Source: an uncultured Lachnospiraceae bacterium (GTDB taxonomy: Bacteria > Bacillota > Clostridia > Lachnospirales > Lachnospiraceae). From it: DNA of 64,000 nt. The stretch lies in contig CADAOF010000001.1 in assembly GCA_902789555.1 (NCBI GenBank), positions 410,995 through 474,994 of the forward strand. The letters run 5' to 3'. Position 1 is the stretch's first letter. Each line of letters opens with the position of its first letter. Shown here piece by piece: positions 1 to 8,930 of this stretch. The notes below the pieces were generated by a model. The model was not told the DNA's origin, ran no database searches, and saw only the letters and a program-made list of their open reading frames with translations. The position numbers and the translations under genes were made by a program.

Positions 1-1555
1 TCACGTTGCCGAAGCAGCTGATCGTGTTCAGGAAGGCGGTAAATGCGCCGCCGAGGCCTGCCTTCAGGCCCTGGCCGAAGGTCTTCCCCGGCTCCATGCC
101 GCTGAAGAGAACGACTAACAGGAAGGCAAGGCCGATCGCGCCGAACACGGGGATCATCGGGATGCTTTCCCCGATGACCAGCACTAACGCCAGCAGGTAC
201 ATGGCCACGATCGCGATCACCCAGCCGAGATCGGCGATCCAGCTGAGATTCTTCTCCGCGATCTTCTTCCGGATCGCGAGGAGCGAGCCGAGGGCCATCT
301 GCACCGCACCGATCGTGAAGGAGAACTTCATGATGTTGTTCTGCTGCGCAGTCGAGCTCACGTCGAAATACTGCGGGTAGTTCGCAAATCCCGGTATGAC
401 CAGCGATTTCAGGAAAGGCACTTCCATGGCCTTTTCGATCCCGAACCAGGTCCCGGTGAGCGCGCCCCAGACGATCGTCGCACCCGAAAGCACGTACAGA
501 AGGAACAGCACGTCGTTCAGCTTCTTCGTCTTCAGATGGAACGCCGCAGTCCCGAGCAGGATCAGGAAGCCGTAGCCCGCGTCGCCGATGATCATGGCAA
601 AGAACAGGATGAAGAACAGGAAGAACCAGAGGGAAATGTCCTGTTCCCGGTACCCCGGCTGGATGCTCAGGATATCGAATACCGGCTTGATGAGACGGGA
701 CACCTTGCTGTAGCGGACCTTGGTCGGCGTCTGATCGTCGTCCGCGGCCACGTCGTCAATAAGGTAAGCCCAGCCGTTTTTCGACGCCTCCGCCTTAAAC
801 GAAGCTTCATCGGGTTCCGGAATGTAGCCGGAAAGCCAGACCAGTTCGCTGTCGCTTTCCGCGGTCGCGCTTGCCGAGGACCAGATCTCTTCGTTCTGCG
901 TTTTCAGGAGCTGCGCCCTGAAACTTGCGGCATGGACCGCTGTTTTCTTCAGTTCTTCGGCACAGTCCGCAATGCCTTTGTCGCAGGCGGCTATCTGCGC
1001 CTTCAGTTCGCTGAGGCTCTTCTCCGGCAGGATGAACTCCGTCGCACTGATCTCCGGCGGGAGCTTGCCCAGCACGGCGGCCGTTTCCATCTTGTCGACC
1101 GGAGCGAGGCGAATCAGCCGGATCCCTTCATCCTCAGCCGCTGCGAGGTAATCCTTCTTCGTCATGCGGTAGAAATGAAGGTCGAAGCCTTCGCCGGCCA
1201 GGGCTTTGCATTCTGCCGGGGAGAATTCGCCCCAGGCCCGCACCCTGTCGGCCTCGGTCGCCGCAGCGCCTCTTTCCTGTACGAGCGCCGTTCTCCGGTC
1301 CAGACAGGCGAGGGTATTGCGGAAGACCTGCTCGAATTCTTCGTCGGAAAGGAGCGTTTCGCTCTCCTTCTCCGGCTTGAATTCCGAGAGCGCCATCAGC
1401 GCCCGGGAAAGGTCGGAAAAGCGTTCCGTGCTTTCACGGCTCGCCGCCTTCTTATCAGCCAGATGCAGGATCCCCAGATCCCGCAGCGCGGCCAGCATTT
1501 CTTCCTTGCGGGAAGCGGAGGCGACTACGCAGACTTTTTTCATTTTTTCGATCAT
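1..1555 (-). CDS. ntpI: V-type ATP synthase subunit I (C-terminus beyond window edge)
   Basis: This is the membrane-embedded stator subunit of the V/A-type ATPase, equivalent to the a subunit, which forms the ion half-channels next to the K ring. The reading frame is open from the ATG at 1555 to the left edge, so about 518 residues are seen and the C-terminal membrane part is cut. The start reads MIEKMKKVCVVASASRKEEM, the usual beginning of the cytoplasmic N-terminal half in this family. The ATG overlaps the stop of subunit D as ATGA, so translation is probably coupled. An in-frame ATG four codons later is an alternative start. The call rests on the N-terminal sequence and on operon position. 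The K (proteolipid) gene would be expected just past the edge. Confidence 0.88.
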   Translation of the reverse strand, partial: MIEKMKKVCVVASASRKEEMLAALRDLGILHLADKKAASRESTERFSDLSRALMALSEFKPEKESETLLSDEEFEQVFRNTLACLDRRTALVQERGAAATEADRVRAWGEFSPAECKALAGEGFDLHFYRMTKKDYLAAAEDEGIRLIRLAPVDKMETAAVLGKLPPEISATEFILPEKSLSELKAQIAACDKGIADCAEELKKTAVHAASFRAQLLKTQNEEIWSSASATAESDSELVWLSGYIPEPDEASFKAEASKNGWAYLIDDVAADDDQTPTKVRYSKVSRLIKPVFDILSIQPGYREQDISLWFFLFFILFFAMIIGDAGYGFLILLGTAAFHLKTKKLNDVLFLLYVLSGATIVWGALTGTWFGIEKAMEVPFLKSLVIPGFANYPQYFDVSSTAQQNNIMKFSFTIGAVQMALGSLLAIRKKIAEKNLSWIADLGWVIAIVAMYLLALVLVIGESIPMIPVFGAIGLAFLLVVLFSGMEPGKTFGQGLKAGLGGAFTAFLNTISCFGNV

Positions 1556-2166
1556 GTCTCCGCCCCCGTTAATTTCTTCTTGGAGATCTTGCCGCGGACG
1601 ACGGCTGCCGTCTGCTGATCCCCCAGATAGACCCCGATGACCCGGATGTTCTCCTTGGCTTCGGGTATTTTGACTTTTTCAAACAGATTCACGCGCTGCG
1701 AAGTCGAGCGAAGTTCCTTTTCCAGGCACTCCACGCGCTTCCTCTGCGTGGATTCCAGTGCGTCAAGACGTGCGATTTCGCGCAGTTTCACCAGAGCGGT
1801 ATCCACCCACAGCGGGTAGTCGTCGACGTCGTAGTTTATTCCCTTGAAGGTCAGTTCCCTGAACAGCGGGACGTTGACGCCGGCGATGTTTTCCGTCGTG
1901 CAGATGACCGTATCGGGCCGGACCAGGCGGTCCAGCTTCATGGCATCGCCGAAAAGGCTGTTTTCGGCGAATACCGCGATCCAGTCATCCAGATCGCCGA
2001 TCATGGCGGTGCGTTCGATCTCAAGCTGCTCGAGCTCGGCGTTCTCCTTCATGATCACGGACTGCAGCTGCTGTTTCTTGAGCTGCAGCGTCGGAAGGTA
2101 GCGCTCAAACTGCTTCAGGTTGTCTTTCTGCACCTTCTGCTCATTTTTCGTGAGTTTGATCGCCAT
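1552..2166 (-). CDS. ntpD: V-type ATP synthase subunit D
   Basis: Subunit D is the central rotor shaft of the V1 part and couples ATP turnover in A3B3 to rotation of the membrane ring. The protein has 204 residues, the normal size. It is largely helical and charged: an N-terminal MAIKLTKNEQKVQKDNLKQF helix and a C-terminal helix with the REIARLDALESTQRKRVE stretch give the expected antiparallel coiled coil. It lies 12 bases after subunit B and overlaps the subunit I start by four bases, as expected for one polycistronic message. The ribosome site AAGGAGCAGGCA precedes the ATG at 2166. No separate F subunit gene is present next to it. Confidence 0.92.
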   Translation of the reverse strand: MAIKLTKNEQKVQKDNLKQFERYLPTLQLKKQQLQSVIMKENAELEQLEIERTAMIGDLDDWIAVFAENSLFGDAMKLDRLVRPDTVICTTENIAGVNVPLFRELTFKGINYDVDDYPLWVDTALVKLREIARLDALESTQRKRVECLEKELRSTSQRVNLFEKVKIPEAKENIRVIGVYLGDQQTAAVVRGKISKKKLTGAET

Positions 2167-2178
2167 TGCCTGCTCCTT

Positions 2179-3474
2179 TTAGCCGAGCGCCTCTTTTTTC
2201 GGCCATCTTTCCCTGATCAGGCTCGTCTTCAGGCCGGTCTCGTTCGGCTCAAAGCATTCCGCGAGGATCTCCCAGCCGAGGTCAAGCGCCTGCTCCAGCG
2301 GGATGTTCACGGACAGATCCATCAGCTTAGACTCGAACAGCTCGCCGTACTTCAGGAGCTTGTCGTCCCATTCCGTCATCAGAAAGCCCATGGATTTCTT
2401 TTCCAGGCTTTCCTTGTATTGGGCGTAGAGCTTGATCATGCCGTCCATCAGTGCCCGGTGGTCGTCGCGGGTCTTTCCGTTGACGTTCTGTTTCAGACGG
2501 GACAGAGAGCCGAAGGGTTCGATGTGGCCGCCCTTCAGGTAGTACTGGCCTTCGGTAATGTAGCCGGTGTTGTCGGGCACCGGGTGCGTCACGTCATCGC
2601 CGGGCATCGTCGTAACGCCCAGGATGGTGATCGAGCCCGCGCCGTCGATGTCCACGGCCTTCTCGTAGCGGGACGCGAGGCAGCTGTAAAGGTCGCCCGG
2701 GTAGCCGCGGTTGGACGGCACCTGCTCCATCGTGATGGCCATTTCTTTCTGCGCGTCGGCGAAGTTCGTCATGTCGGTCAGAAGGACCAGCACCCGCTTG
2801 CCTTCCAGGGCGAACTGTTCCGCCACCGCAAGGGACAGGTCCGGGACCAGCGTGCATTCCACGATCGGGTCGGAAGCCGTGTGGATGAACATGACCGTAT
2901 GGCTCATGGCGCCGCCTTTTTCCAGCGTGTCGCGGAAGGTCAGGTAGTCGTCGTATTTCAGACCCATGCCGCCGAGAACGATCACGTCGACTTCCGCCTG
3001 CATCGCGATGCGTGCGAGCAGGGCGTTGTAGGGCTCACCCGAGATCGAGAAGATCGGAAGCTTCTGGCTTTCCACGAGTGTGTTGAACACGTCGATCATC
3101 GGGATGCCCGTACGGATCATCTTATTCGGCAGGATACGCTTTGAGGGGTTGAAGGAAGGTCCGCCGATGGGGATCATATTCTCCTTCAGCGCGGGGCCGC
3201 GGTCGCGCGGAACGCCGGTCCCGTCGAAGATGCGGCCGAGCAGGTTTTCCGAGAAGGACACCATCATGGGCCTTCCGAGGAAGCGGACGGGATCCGTCGT
3301 GCTGACGCCCTGCGCGCCCGCGAATACCTGGAGGGATACGATATCCTTATCCAGCTTGATCACGCTGGCATAGCTGTCGCCGACGAGAGCCAGGTCGCCG
3401 ATGCGGATCCCTTCGGCTCTCACGGTGATCACGTTGCCGATGATCGATCTGATTTCCGTATATACCTTTTGCAT
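2179..3474 (-). CDS. ntpB: V-type ATP synthase subunit B (non-catalytic nucleotide-binding)
   Basis: Subunit B is the non-catalytic partner in the A3B3 hexamer. It has 431 residues, slightly shorter than the usual 450-460. It starts [18 protein letters not shown], a typical beta-barrel opening. In place of a normal P-loop it has [20 protein letters not shown], which agrees with the degenerate Walker A of B subunits. FEPNETGL and [10 protein letters not shown] are near the C-terminus. A good ribosome site (TAGGAGGACGATATG) sets the start at 3474. The gene follows subunit A by nine bases. Confidence 0.95.
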   Translation of the reverse strand: MQKVYTEIRSIIGNVITVRAEGIRIGDLALVGDSYASVIKLDKDIVSLQVFAGAQGVSTTDPVRFLGRPMMVSFSENLLGRIFDGTGVPRDRGPALKENMIPIGGPSFNPSKRILPNKMIRTGIPMIDVFNTLVESQKLPIFSISGEPYNALLARIAMQAEVDVIVLGGMGLKYDDYLTFRDTLEKGGAMSHTVMFIHTASDPIVECTLVPDLSLAVAEQFALEGKRVLVLLTDMTNFADAQKEMAITMEQVPSNRGYPGDLYSCLASRYEKAVDIDGAGSITILGVTTMPGDDVTHPVPDNTGYITEGQYYLKGGHIEPFGSLSRLKQNVNGKTRDDHRALMDGMIKLYAQYKESLEKKSMGFLMTEWDDKLLKYGELFESKLMDLSVNIPLEQALDLGWEILAECFEPNETGLKTSLIRERWPKKEALG

Positions 3475-3483
3475 ATCGTCCTC

Positions 3484-5211
3484 CTATTTCACAGCCTTCG
3501 TCATGTAGAAATCGGTGATCTTCTTCTCCTGTGCTTTGAACTCCGGTGTCTCGAAGTAGGTAGCGTGCCAGTCAAGGAATTCCTGCCTGAGCTGGTTGAA
3601 GAAGCCGCGGATCTCTTTCTTATCGTTCAGATCGTATGTCGTCATCAGGGCGTCATACAGTCTGTCAAACTCGATCTGCTGTCTCTCCGGCGGACAGACG
3701 GCGTCGATCGGGTCGAAGGAGTTCTGCTGCAGGTAGACCGCATCCAGAAGTTCGCCTTTCTGGTAAATGATGTAGTCCTCGGAAGAAGTGCCTTCCTCAC
3801 CGACGACCTTCATCATCTGGCCGACTTCATTGCTGCGGTGAAGGATCGCGCGGGCTTCCTCCACGCGCGCCTTGTCAACGACGCCCTCATACTTGGACCA
3901 GGAATCCATCGGGTGGATCGCGGGATACTTACGGGCGTCGGAACGTTCACGGGAAAGGCCGTGGAAGGCGCCGACGACCTTCAGCGTCGCCTGCGTCACC
4001 GGCTCTTCGAAGTTGCCGCCGGCCGGCGATACGGTGCCGCCGATCGTGATGGAGGCGTTCCGGCCGTCTTTCAGGCGGACCTTGCCGGCGCGTTCGTAGA
4101 AGGCGGCGATGGTGGATTCGAGGTAGGCCGGGAAGGCTTCTTCGCCGGGGATCTCCTCCAGTCTGCCGGACATCTCACGCATGGCCTGCGCCCAGCGGCT
4201 CGTGGAGTCCGCAAGCAGCAGCACGTCGAGGCCCATCTGCCGGTAATATTCCGCCAGCGTCACGGCCGTGTAGCAGGACGCTTCACGAGCAGCGACCGGC
4301 ATCGAGGACGTATTGCAGATGATGATCGTCCGTTCCATCAGGGAGCGGCCGGTCTTCGGGTCTTCCAGTTCGGGGAATTCCGTCAGCACTTCCACGACCT
4401 CGCCGGCACGCTCGCCGCAGGCTGCCACGATCACGATGTCCGCTTCGGAGTTCTTTGCCTCCAGATGCTGCAGCACCGTCTTGCCGGCGCCGAAGGGGCC
4501 GGGCACGCAGAAGGTCCCGCCCTTCGCAACGGGAAGGAAGGCGTCGATGCAGCGGATCTTCGTGACCAGCGGTTCATCCGGGCGGAGCCGTTCGTCATAG
4601 CATTTCACGGCCTGCTTGATCGGGTGCGAAAAGACCATGGACAGCGCCTTCTCCTCGCCTTTGTCATTGCCGATCACGCAGACGGTATCGCGCACGTTGT
4701 AATTGCCTTTTTCCTTTATGGACTTCACGATCCATTCGCCCTTCGTGATGAAGGGGACCATGATCTGGTGCGTGAACACGCCCTCGGGGACCGTCCCGAT
4801 GGTGTCGCCGGCCGTGACCCTGTCACCGACCTTGACGGCGGGCGTGAAATCCCAGTTCCGGTCCGGGATGGGGTTCAGATATACGCCTCTCTCCAGGAAG
4901 AAGCCGCACTGCTTCGCCAGATTGGGCAGAGGGTTCTGGAGTCCGTCGTAGACCTGCGTCAGCAGGCCGGGGCCGAGCTCCACGCTCATCAGTTCCCCGG
5001 TGAATTCCACCGGATCGCCGACCTTGATCCCGTCTGACATTTCGTAGATCTGCATGCTGGCTTCGCCGTTCGCAATGCGGATGACCTCGCCTTTCAGGCG
5101 CTTGTCATCGACGATGACGTAGCCGACTTCATTTTTTCGAACGGACCCCTGGAAGCTGACCTTTGTCAGGTTGCCGTTAACTCCGGTTACTCGTCCTGTT
5201 AATGTTCCCAT
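3484..5211 (-). CDS. ntpA: V-type ATP synthase subunit A (catalytic)
   Basis: This is the catalytic ATP-binding subunit of the V/A-type ATPase. It has 575 residues, near the usual 580-595. The Walker A motif GPFGAGKTVLQ lies around residue 240, followed by the LLLADSTSRWAQAMREMSGRLEEIPGE region that is highly characteristic of V-type A subunits. The non-homologous insert typical of A subunits is present before the P-loop (FTHQIMVPFITKGEWIVKSI). Together with B, D, E and I it would form a proton- or sodium-translocating rotary enzyme. The ion cannot be decided because the K subunit is outside the window. Confidence 0.97.
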   Translation of the reverse strand: MGTLTGRVTGVNGNLTKVSFQGSVRKNEVGYVIVDDKRLKGEVIRIANGEASMQIYEMSDGIKVGDPVEFTGELMSVELGPGLLTQVYDGLQNPLPNLAKQCGFFLERGVYLNPIPDRNWDFTPAVKVGDRVTAGDTIGTVPEGVFTHQIMVPFITKGEWIVKSIKEKGNYNVRDTVCVIGNDKGEEKALSMVFSHPIKQAVKCYDERLRPDEPLVTKIRCIDAFLPVAKGGTFCVPGPFGAGKTVLQHLEAKNSEADIVIVAACGERAGEVVEVLTEFPELEDPKTGRSLMERTIIICNTSSMPVAAREASCYTAVTLAEYYRQMGLDVLLLADSTSRWAQAMREMSGRLEEIPGEEAFPAYLESTIAAFYERAGKVRLKDGRNASITIGGTVSPAGGNFEEPVTQATLKVVGAFHGLSRERSDARKYPAIHPMDSWSKYEGVVDKARVEEARAILHRSNEVGQMMKVVGEEGTSSEDYIIYQKGELLDAVYLQQNSFDPIDAVCPPERQQIEFDRLYDALMTTYDLNDKKEIRGFFNQLRQEFLDWHATYFETPEFKAQEKKITDFYMTKAVK

Positions 5212-5224
5212 TGAAAATCTCCCA

Positions 5225-5746
5225 TCATAAGCTGTAAACGCGTTCCTGGATCGAGCGGAAGAGCCGGCCGAATTCCGCCTTGCCCTTCTCCTTCTCGAAG
5301 CAGTTTTTGCGCTCCAGCAGTTTCAGTTTCAGCGCATAGCCGAACAGCACCTGTTCGTCAAACATGTGCAGGCCCACCAGCGTATCCAGCAGCTCGAATT
5401 CGTGGTCGAGCAGGATCTGCTCAGCCTCCAGCGGGTTCTTCGCGGCGAGGACCGCAGCGATCACCTTGCTGTTCATGCCGTCCTTATCGAAGTCGCGGCC
5501 GTAGGTCTTCCCGAGCGCCAGGCTTCTCTGCTGGTTCAGTTCTCCCATCAGCGATCCGTAGGCAGCCGCCCAGTCTTTCAGCAGCGGCCCTTCCGTCGAG
5601 GCAGGCGTCAGCGATTCCAGAAGCCGGTAGGTCTCTTCGCTGACGTTTCCCTGGCAGCACTTCAGGAACTCCCCGTAGGTCATCGGCATCTCTCCGTCGG
5701 AACTGAGCGTCGGCAGGCTTGATACCAGATAGTAATAAGACGCCAT
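5225..5746 (-). CDS. DUF2764-like protein of V-ATPase operon
   Basis: This 173-residue protein lies between subunits E and A. Its opening MASYYYLVSSLPTLSSDGEM resembles DUF2764, a family known to me from V-type ATPase operons of Bacteroidetes and related bacteria. The longer frame begins eight codons upstream, but the strong site GAGGAGGTGCAC directly before the ATG at 5746 decides the start. Its position is where subunit C (the stalk-top socket protein) stands in other V-ATPase operons, and no C subunit is seen here. I infer that it may be a shortened subunit C or a functional replacement for it. No catalytic motif is visible. Confidence 0.8.
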   Translation of the reverse strand: MASYYYLVSSLPTLSSDGEMPMTYGEFLKCCQGNVSEETYRLLESLTPASTEGPLLKDWAAAYGSLMGELNQQRSLALGKTYGRDFDKDGMNSKVIAAVLAAKNPLEAEQILLDHEFELLDTLVGLHMFDEQVLFGYALKLKLLERKNCFEKEKGKAEFGRLFRSIQERVYSL

Positions 5747-5759
5747 GTGCACCTCCTCA

Positions 5760-6320
5760 TCAGAAATCAAGATTTCTGAAATACGGCATCAGCATCTCCG
5801 TGATCTCTTCGTCGGAACAGTCAAAATAGCCGGAGCCGTCGTTGGCGGCCAGCCGGAATCCTGCCTGTACGTTCTTGGTCGGCCGGATGGTGAGTCCTGC
5901 CTTGATCTCCTCCGCCAGTTCGGCCTTCAGCGAGTCGCTGACCTCCGCCACTTCTGCCGTATATGCCGACAGGTCTTCGCCTTCCGCGGCGGCGCGGATC
6001 AGCTTGCCGAGCGATTCGCCGCTGAAGGAAGAACGGATCTTGGCCGAAAGCAGCCGTTCGTATGCTGCCTGCACTTCGGCCTTGAACGCCAGCACGGCGT
6101 CACGCTTGGCCTGTTCGGCACTCACGATGGCGCTTTCCCTGAGCGTATTGATTTCCTTTTCCGAGGCTTCTTTGGTGCGGGCCGCTTCCGTTTTAGCCTC
6201 TGCTACGATTGCTTCCGCCTTTTTCTTCGCTTCAGCAAGAATGGCGTCCGCCTCCAAGTTGGCCTGATCGATTCCTTCCTTACGGATCGATGAAACCAGA
6301 TCCTGAATCTGTAATTCCAT
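5760..6320 (-). CDS. ntpE: V-type ATP synthase subunit E (peripheral stalk)
   Basis: Subunit E forms the peripheral stalk that holds the A3B3 head against rotation. The protein has 186 residues. Residues 15-90 are a long Ala/Glu/Lys-rich helix (EADAILAEAKKKAEAIVAEA is typical), followed by a compact C-terminal domain. It is the first gene of the operon. The ATG at 6320 is preceded by GAGGAGGC at slightly long spacing. The stop lies 13 bases before the DUF2764-like gene. No separate G/H partner subunit is visible in the operon. Confidence 0.88.
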   Translation of the reverse strand: MELQIQDLVSSIRKEGIDQANLEADAILAEAKKKAEAIVAEAKTEAARTKEASEKEINTLRESAIVSAEQAKRDAVLAFKAEVQAAYERLLSAKIRSSFSGESLGKLIRAAAEGEDLSAYTAEVAEVSDSLKAELAEEIKAGLTIRPTKNVQAGFRLAANDGSGYFDCSDEEITEMLMPYFRNLDF

Positions 6321-6437
6321 AGATAAGCTTTGCCTCCTCGTCTGTATTTACTTTTCCTGCTGCGGCCCCGTTCCTTCCGTGAGGATCCCGGAACGTCTTC
6401 TGCGTGGTCGGACCGCACCGAATAATTTTTCTAACAT

Positions 6438-6466
6438 AGCATAGCATATTTAGCCTGTTTCGGCAA
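6438..6466 (-). promoter_or_regulatory. Promoter of the V-ATPase operon
   Basis: On the minus strand TTGCCG (6461-6466) and TATGCT (6438-6443) are separated by 17 bases, about 120 bases upstream of the subunit E start. A second TATGCT-like hexamer at 6443-6448 has poorer spacing. The match to the sigma-A consensus is good but untested. Confidence 0.6.
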
Positions 6467-6597
6467 GTTTTTGTGCTTTTTTACTTATAAAAATTAAGCG
6501 CCATCCCCGCAGTCACAGCCGTCTTTTTCACGTTCTTGCGCTTTTCTGCGAAAAATGATACAGTTGCCTTATCTTATTTATACGGCGAGGCAGCCTA

Positions 6598-8112
6598 ATG
6601 GACGAAAAGAAACGCATCAAAAAGAATCTGATCATGTTCCCTCTCGGGACCGTCGGACGGGACATGGTCTATGCCCTGGTCACCAACTTCCTGATGACCT
6701 TCGTGCTCTTTACCCGTGACCTGACCGACGCGCAGTTCTCCGCGATCGCCGCCATCATGGTGGCAGCCCGCGTGTTCGACGCGCTGAACGACCCCATCAT
6801 GGGCAACATCATCGAACGCACCCGCACGAAGATCGGCAAGTTCAAGCCCTGGATCATCGCCGGCATGGTCTCCACCTCGCTGGTGATCTATGCGACTTTC
6901 AACGTAAAGCTGCAAGGCTGGAGCTTTGTCTGGTTCTTCGGCGCCATGTACTTTGCCTACAGCATCACCTATACGATGGGCGACATCTCCTACTGGGGCA
7001 TGATCCCGTCCCTCAGCTCCGACGGTGATACGCGCAACGCCTTTACGGCCCGCACGACCCTGTTCGCCGGCATCGGCGGCACCGGCGCGGGCATCCTCAT
7101 CCCCATGCTGACCACGGGCGCAGGCGCCATCGGCGGCAGCACCACGGTCGCCTACGGACGCATCGCCCTGGCCATCGCCATCCTCTGCCCCGCTTTCCTC
7201 TGCTTTACGCTCTTCGGCGTGAAAGAGGACCGGAGCTACGAGGCCGAGCCCGTGCCGCCCGTGAGTTTCAAAAAGATCTGGAAGACGATCTCGGGCAACA
7301 GCCAGCTGATCTGGATCTCCATCATCTTCCTGATCCACGAGGTCGGCAACACCATCGTCGTTTCCGGCGTCGGCTCCACCTACATCTATGCCGAATTCGG
7401 CTATCGCGGCGGGCTGTATTCGCTGTTCACGACGATCGGCATGTCGGTCACTGCGCTGCTCATGATCTTCTACCCCATGATCTCGCGCAAGGTACCGAGA
7501 AAGCGCTTCATGCGGACGCTCCTCATCGTTTCCGTCATCGGCTACGCGATCATGTTCATCCCCGGCGTTCTCATGCGGTCCGGTACCGTGATGCTCGGCG
7601 GGATGGACCTCAAGTTCCTTCTCGTCACCCTCGGCTTCATGCTGGCGAACTTCGGTCAGTACGGCTTCTACCTGATCCTGATGATCTCCGTCATCAACAC
7701 GGTGGAGTACAACGAATACCTGCACGGGACACGGGATGAAGGCATCATCACTTCCATGCGGCCGTTCCTGACGAAGCTTGCTTCCGCGCTCACCGTCGTG
7801 ATCGCTTCCGCGACCTTCCTGCTGACCGGCGTGCGCGAATACACCAACCAGATCTCCAAGCTGGAAAATGCCGCCGCGGCAGGCCGCATCACCGAAGCCG
7901 AGAAGCTCGCGCAGATCGACGGCGTCCTCGCAAACGTGACCCACGGCCAGTCCACGGGCATCCTGCTCGTCATGATCGTCATTCCGCTCCTGCTGATGTC
8001 CGTGAGCTACGCGATGTACCTGAAGCATTACAAACTGGATGAACCGGAATACGACCGCATCTGCGCCGAACTGAAGGCGCGCAGGGAAGGAGGCGCAAAT
8101 GAGTCTCACTAA
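6598..8112 (+). CDS. MFS transporter of the GPH (glycoside-pentoside-hexuronide:cation symporter) family
   Basis: This is a 504-residue membrane protein with about 12 hydrophobic segments. VFDALNDPIMGNIIERTRTK near residue 60 is the DxxxDPxMG-type signature of the GPH symporters (MelB/XynB-like). SYWGMIPSLSSDGDTRNAFT follows in the position conserved in this family. The C-terminal tail is short and charged. It probably imports a sugar, glycoside or similar compound with Na+ or H+. It overlaps the next gene (PIG-L deacetylase) by 14 bases, so the two are cotranscribed and perhaps handle the same acetylated sugar. The ribosome site is weak (GGCGAGGC). Confidence 0.88.
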   Translation: MDEKKRIKKNLIMFPLGTVGRDMVYALVTNFLMTFVLFTRDLTDAQFSAIAAIMVAARVFDALNDPIMGNIIERTRTKIGKFKPWIIAGMVSTSLVIYATFNVKLQGWSFVWFFGAMYFAYSITYTMGDISYWGMIPSLSSDGDTRNAFTARTTLFAGIGGTGAGILIPMLTTGAGAIGGSTTVAYGRIALAIAILCPAFLCFTLFGVKEDRSYEAEPVPPVSFKKIWKTISGNSQLIWISIIFLIHEVGNTIVVSGVGSTYIYAEFGYRGGLYSLFTTIGMSVTALLMIFYPMISRKVPRKRFMRTLLIVSVIGYAIMFIPGVLMRSGTVMLGGMDLKFLLVTLGFMLANFGQYGFYLILMISVINTVEYNEYLHGTRDEGIITSMRPFLTKLASALTVVIASATFLLTGVREYTNQISKLENAAAAGRITEAEKLAQIDGVLANVTHGQSTGILLVMIVIPLLLMSVSYAMYLKHYKLDEPEYDRICAELKARREGGANESH

Positions 8113-8866
8113 GACCGTTCTCCGCTTTGCCGCACCTCTTCCGCAGGTGGAATCGTTCGAACGGTACCTCTTCATCGGGCCGCACCCGGATGACATCGAG
8201 ATCGGCGCCGGTGCGACGGCGGCGAAGCTTGCCACTGCCGGGAAGAAGCTTACCTTCCTGATCTGCACGGACGGCCGCTTCGGTACGGAAAACACGCCGG
8301 GCACCGCGTCGGAGGAGCTGATCCGCCTGAGAAAGGCGGAATCCCTGGCCTCCGCACGCGCCATCGGCGTTGACGACGTCCGTTTCCTGGAACTTTCCGA
8401 CGGCGCCTTCTACGACCCGGCCGACCTCTTCCGCGGCATCGTCCGCGTGATCGGCGAGGCGAAGCCGGAGCTCATTTTTGCGCCTGACCCGGACGTTTCC
8501 AGCGAATGCCACGCCGACCACCGGAACACCGGTGAAGCCGCAAGACGCGCTGCCTTCTTCGCTCCCTTCCCGGAGATCATGAATCAGCACGGCGCCGCGC
8601 CTGCAGACGTTCAGGCGCTCGCCTTCTACATGACGGCAAAGCCGAACCGCTTCGTGAAGGTAAAAGGCCTCATCGGCCGCCAGCTGGGCGCGCTTCTTCT
8701 CCACAAAACGCAGTTTCCGCGGGAATCCGAATCCTTCCGGACGATCTCCCTGTACCTGAAGCTCCGCGCCGCAGACTTCGGTCTGAGGAGCCTTAACGGG
8801 CAGGCGGAAGGCTTCCGCGTCCTCGGCAGAACGCAGATGCACTGCCTGCCGGAAGCAGGGAAATAA
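8099..8866 (+). CDS. PIG-L/LmbE family deacetylase
   Basis: This 255-residue protein is a zinc-dependent N-deacetylase of the PIG-L/LmbE fold. The metal-binding signature GPHPDDIEIGAG lies near residue 27-38, and the third ligand site SECHADHRNTGEAARRAA lies near residue 138. Members remove acetyl groups from N-acetylglucosamine-type sugars or related conjugates. Its start lies inside the end of the symporter gene, which suggests a small uptake-and-deacetylation unit. The exact substrate cannot be read from sequence. Confidence 0.88.
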   Translation: MSLTKTVLRFAAPLPQVESFERYLFIGPHPDDIEIGAGATAAKLATAGKKLTFLICTDGRFGTENTPGTASEELIRLRKAESLASARAIGVDDVRFLELSDGAFYDPADLFRGIVRVIGEAKPELIFAPDPDVSSECHADHRNTGEAARRAAFFAPFPEIMNQHGAAPADVQALAFYMTAKPNRFVKVKGLIGRQLGALLLHKTQFPRESESFRTISLYLKLRAADFGLRSLNGQAEGFRVLGRTQMHCLPEAGK

Positions 8867-8883
8867 GCATCTCCTGCACGAAA

Positions 8884-8920
8884 AAAGAGGGGTGATAACG
8901 ACGGTTATCCCCCCTCTTTG
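8884..8920. terminator. Bidirectional terminator
   Basis: A 16-bp stem with one mismatch (AAAGAGGGGTGATAAC pairing with GTTATCCCCCCTCTTT) has A- and T-rich flanks. It sits between the converging deacetylase and M20 amidohydrolase genes and can serve both strands. Confidence 0.8.
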
Positions 8921-8930
8921 TCTTTGTCCG

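Noticed and set aside
6595-8364. A 589-codon open frame antisense to the GPH symporter
   Set aside because: It is a codon-bias shadow: rich in His, Asp, Gly and Arg, with no ribosome site, opposite two well-supported genes.
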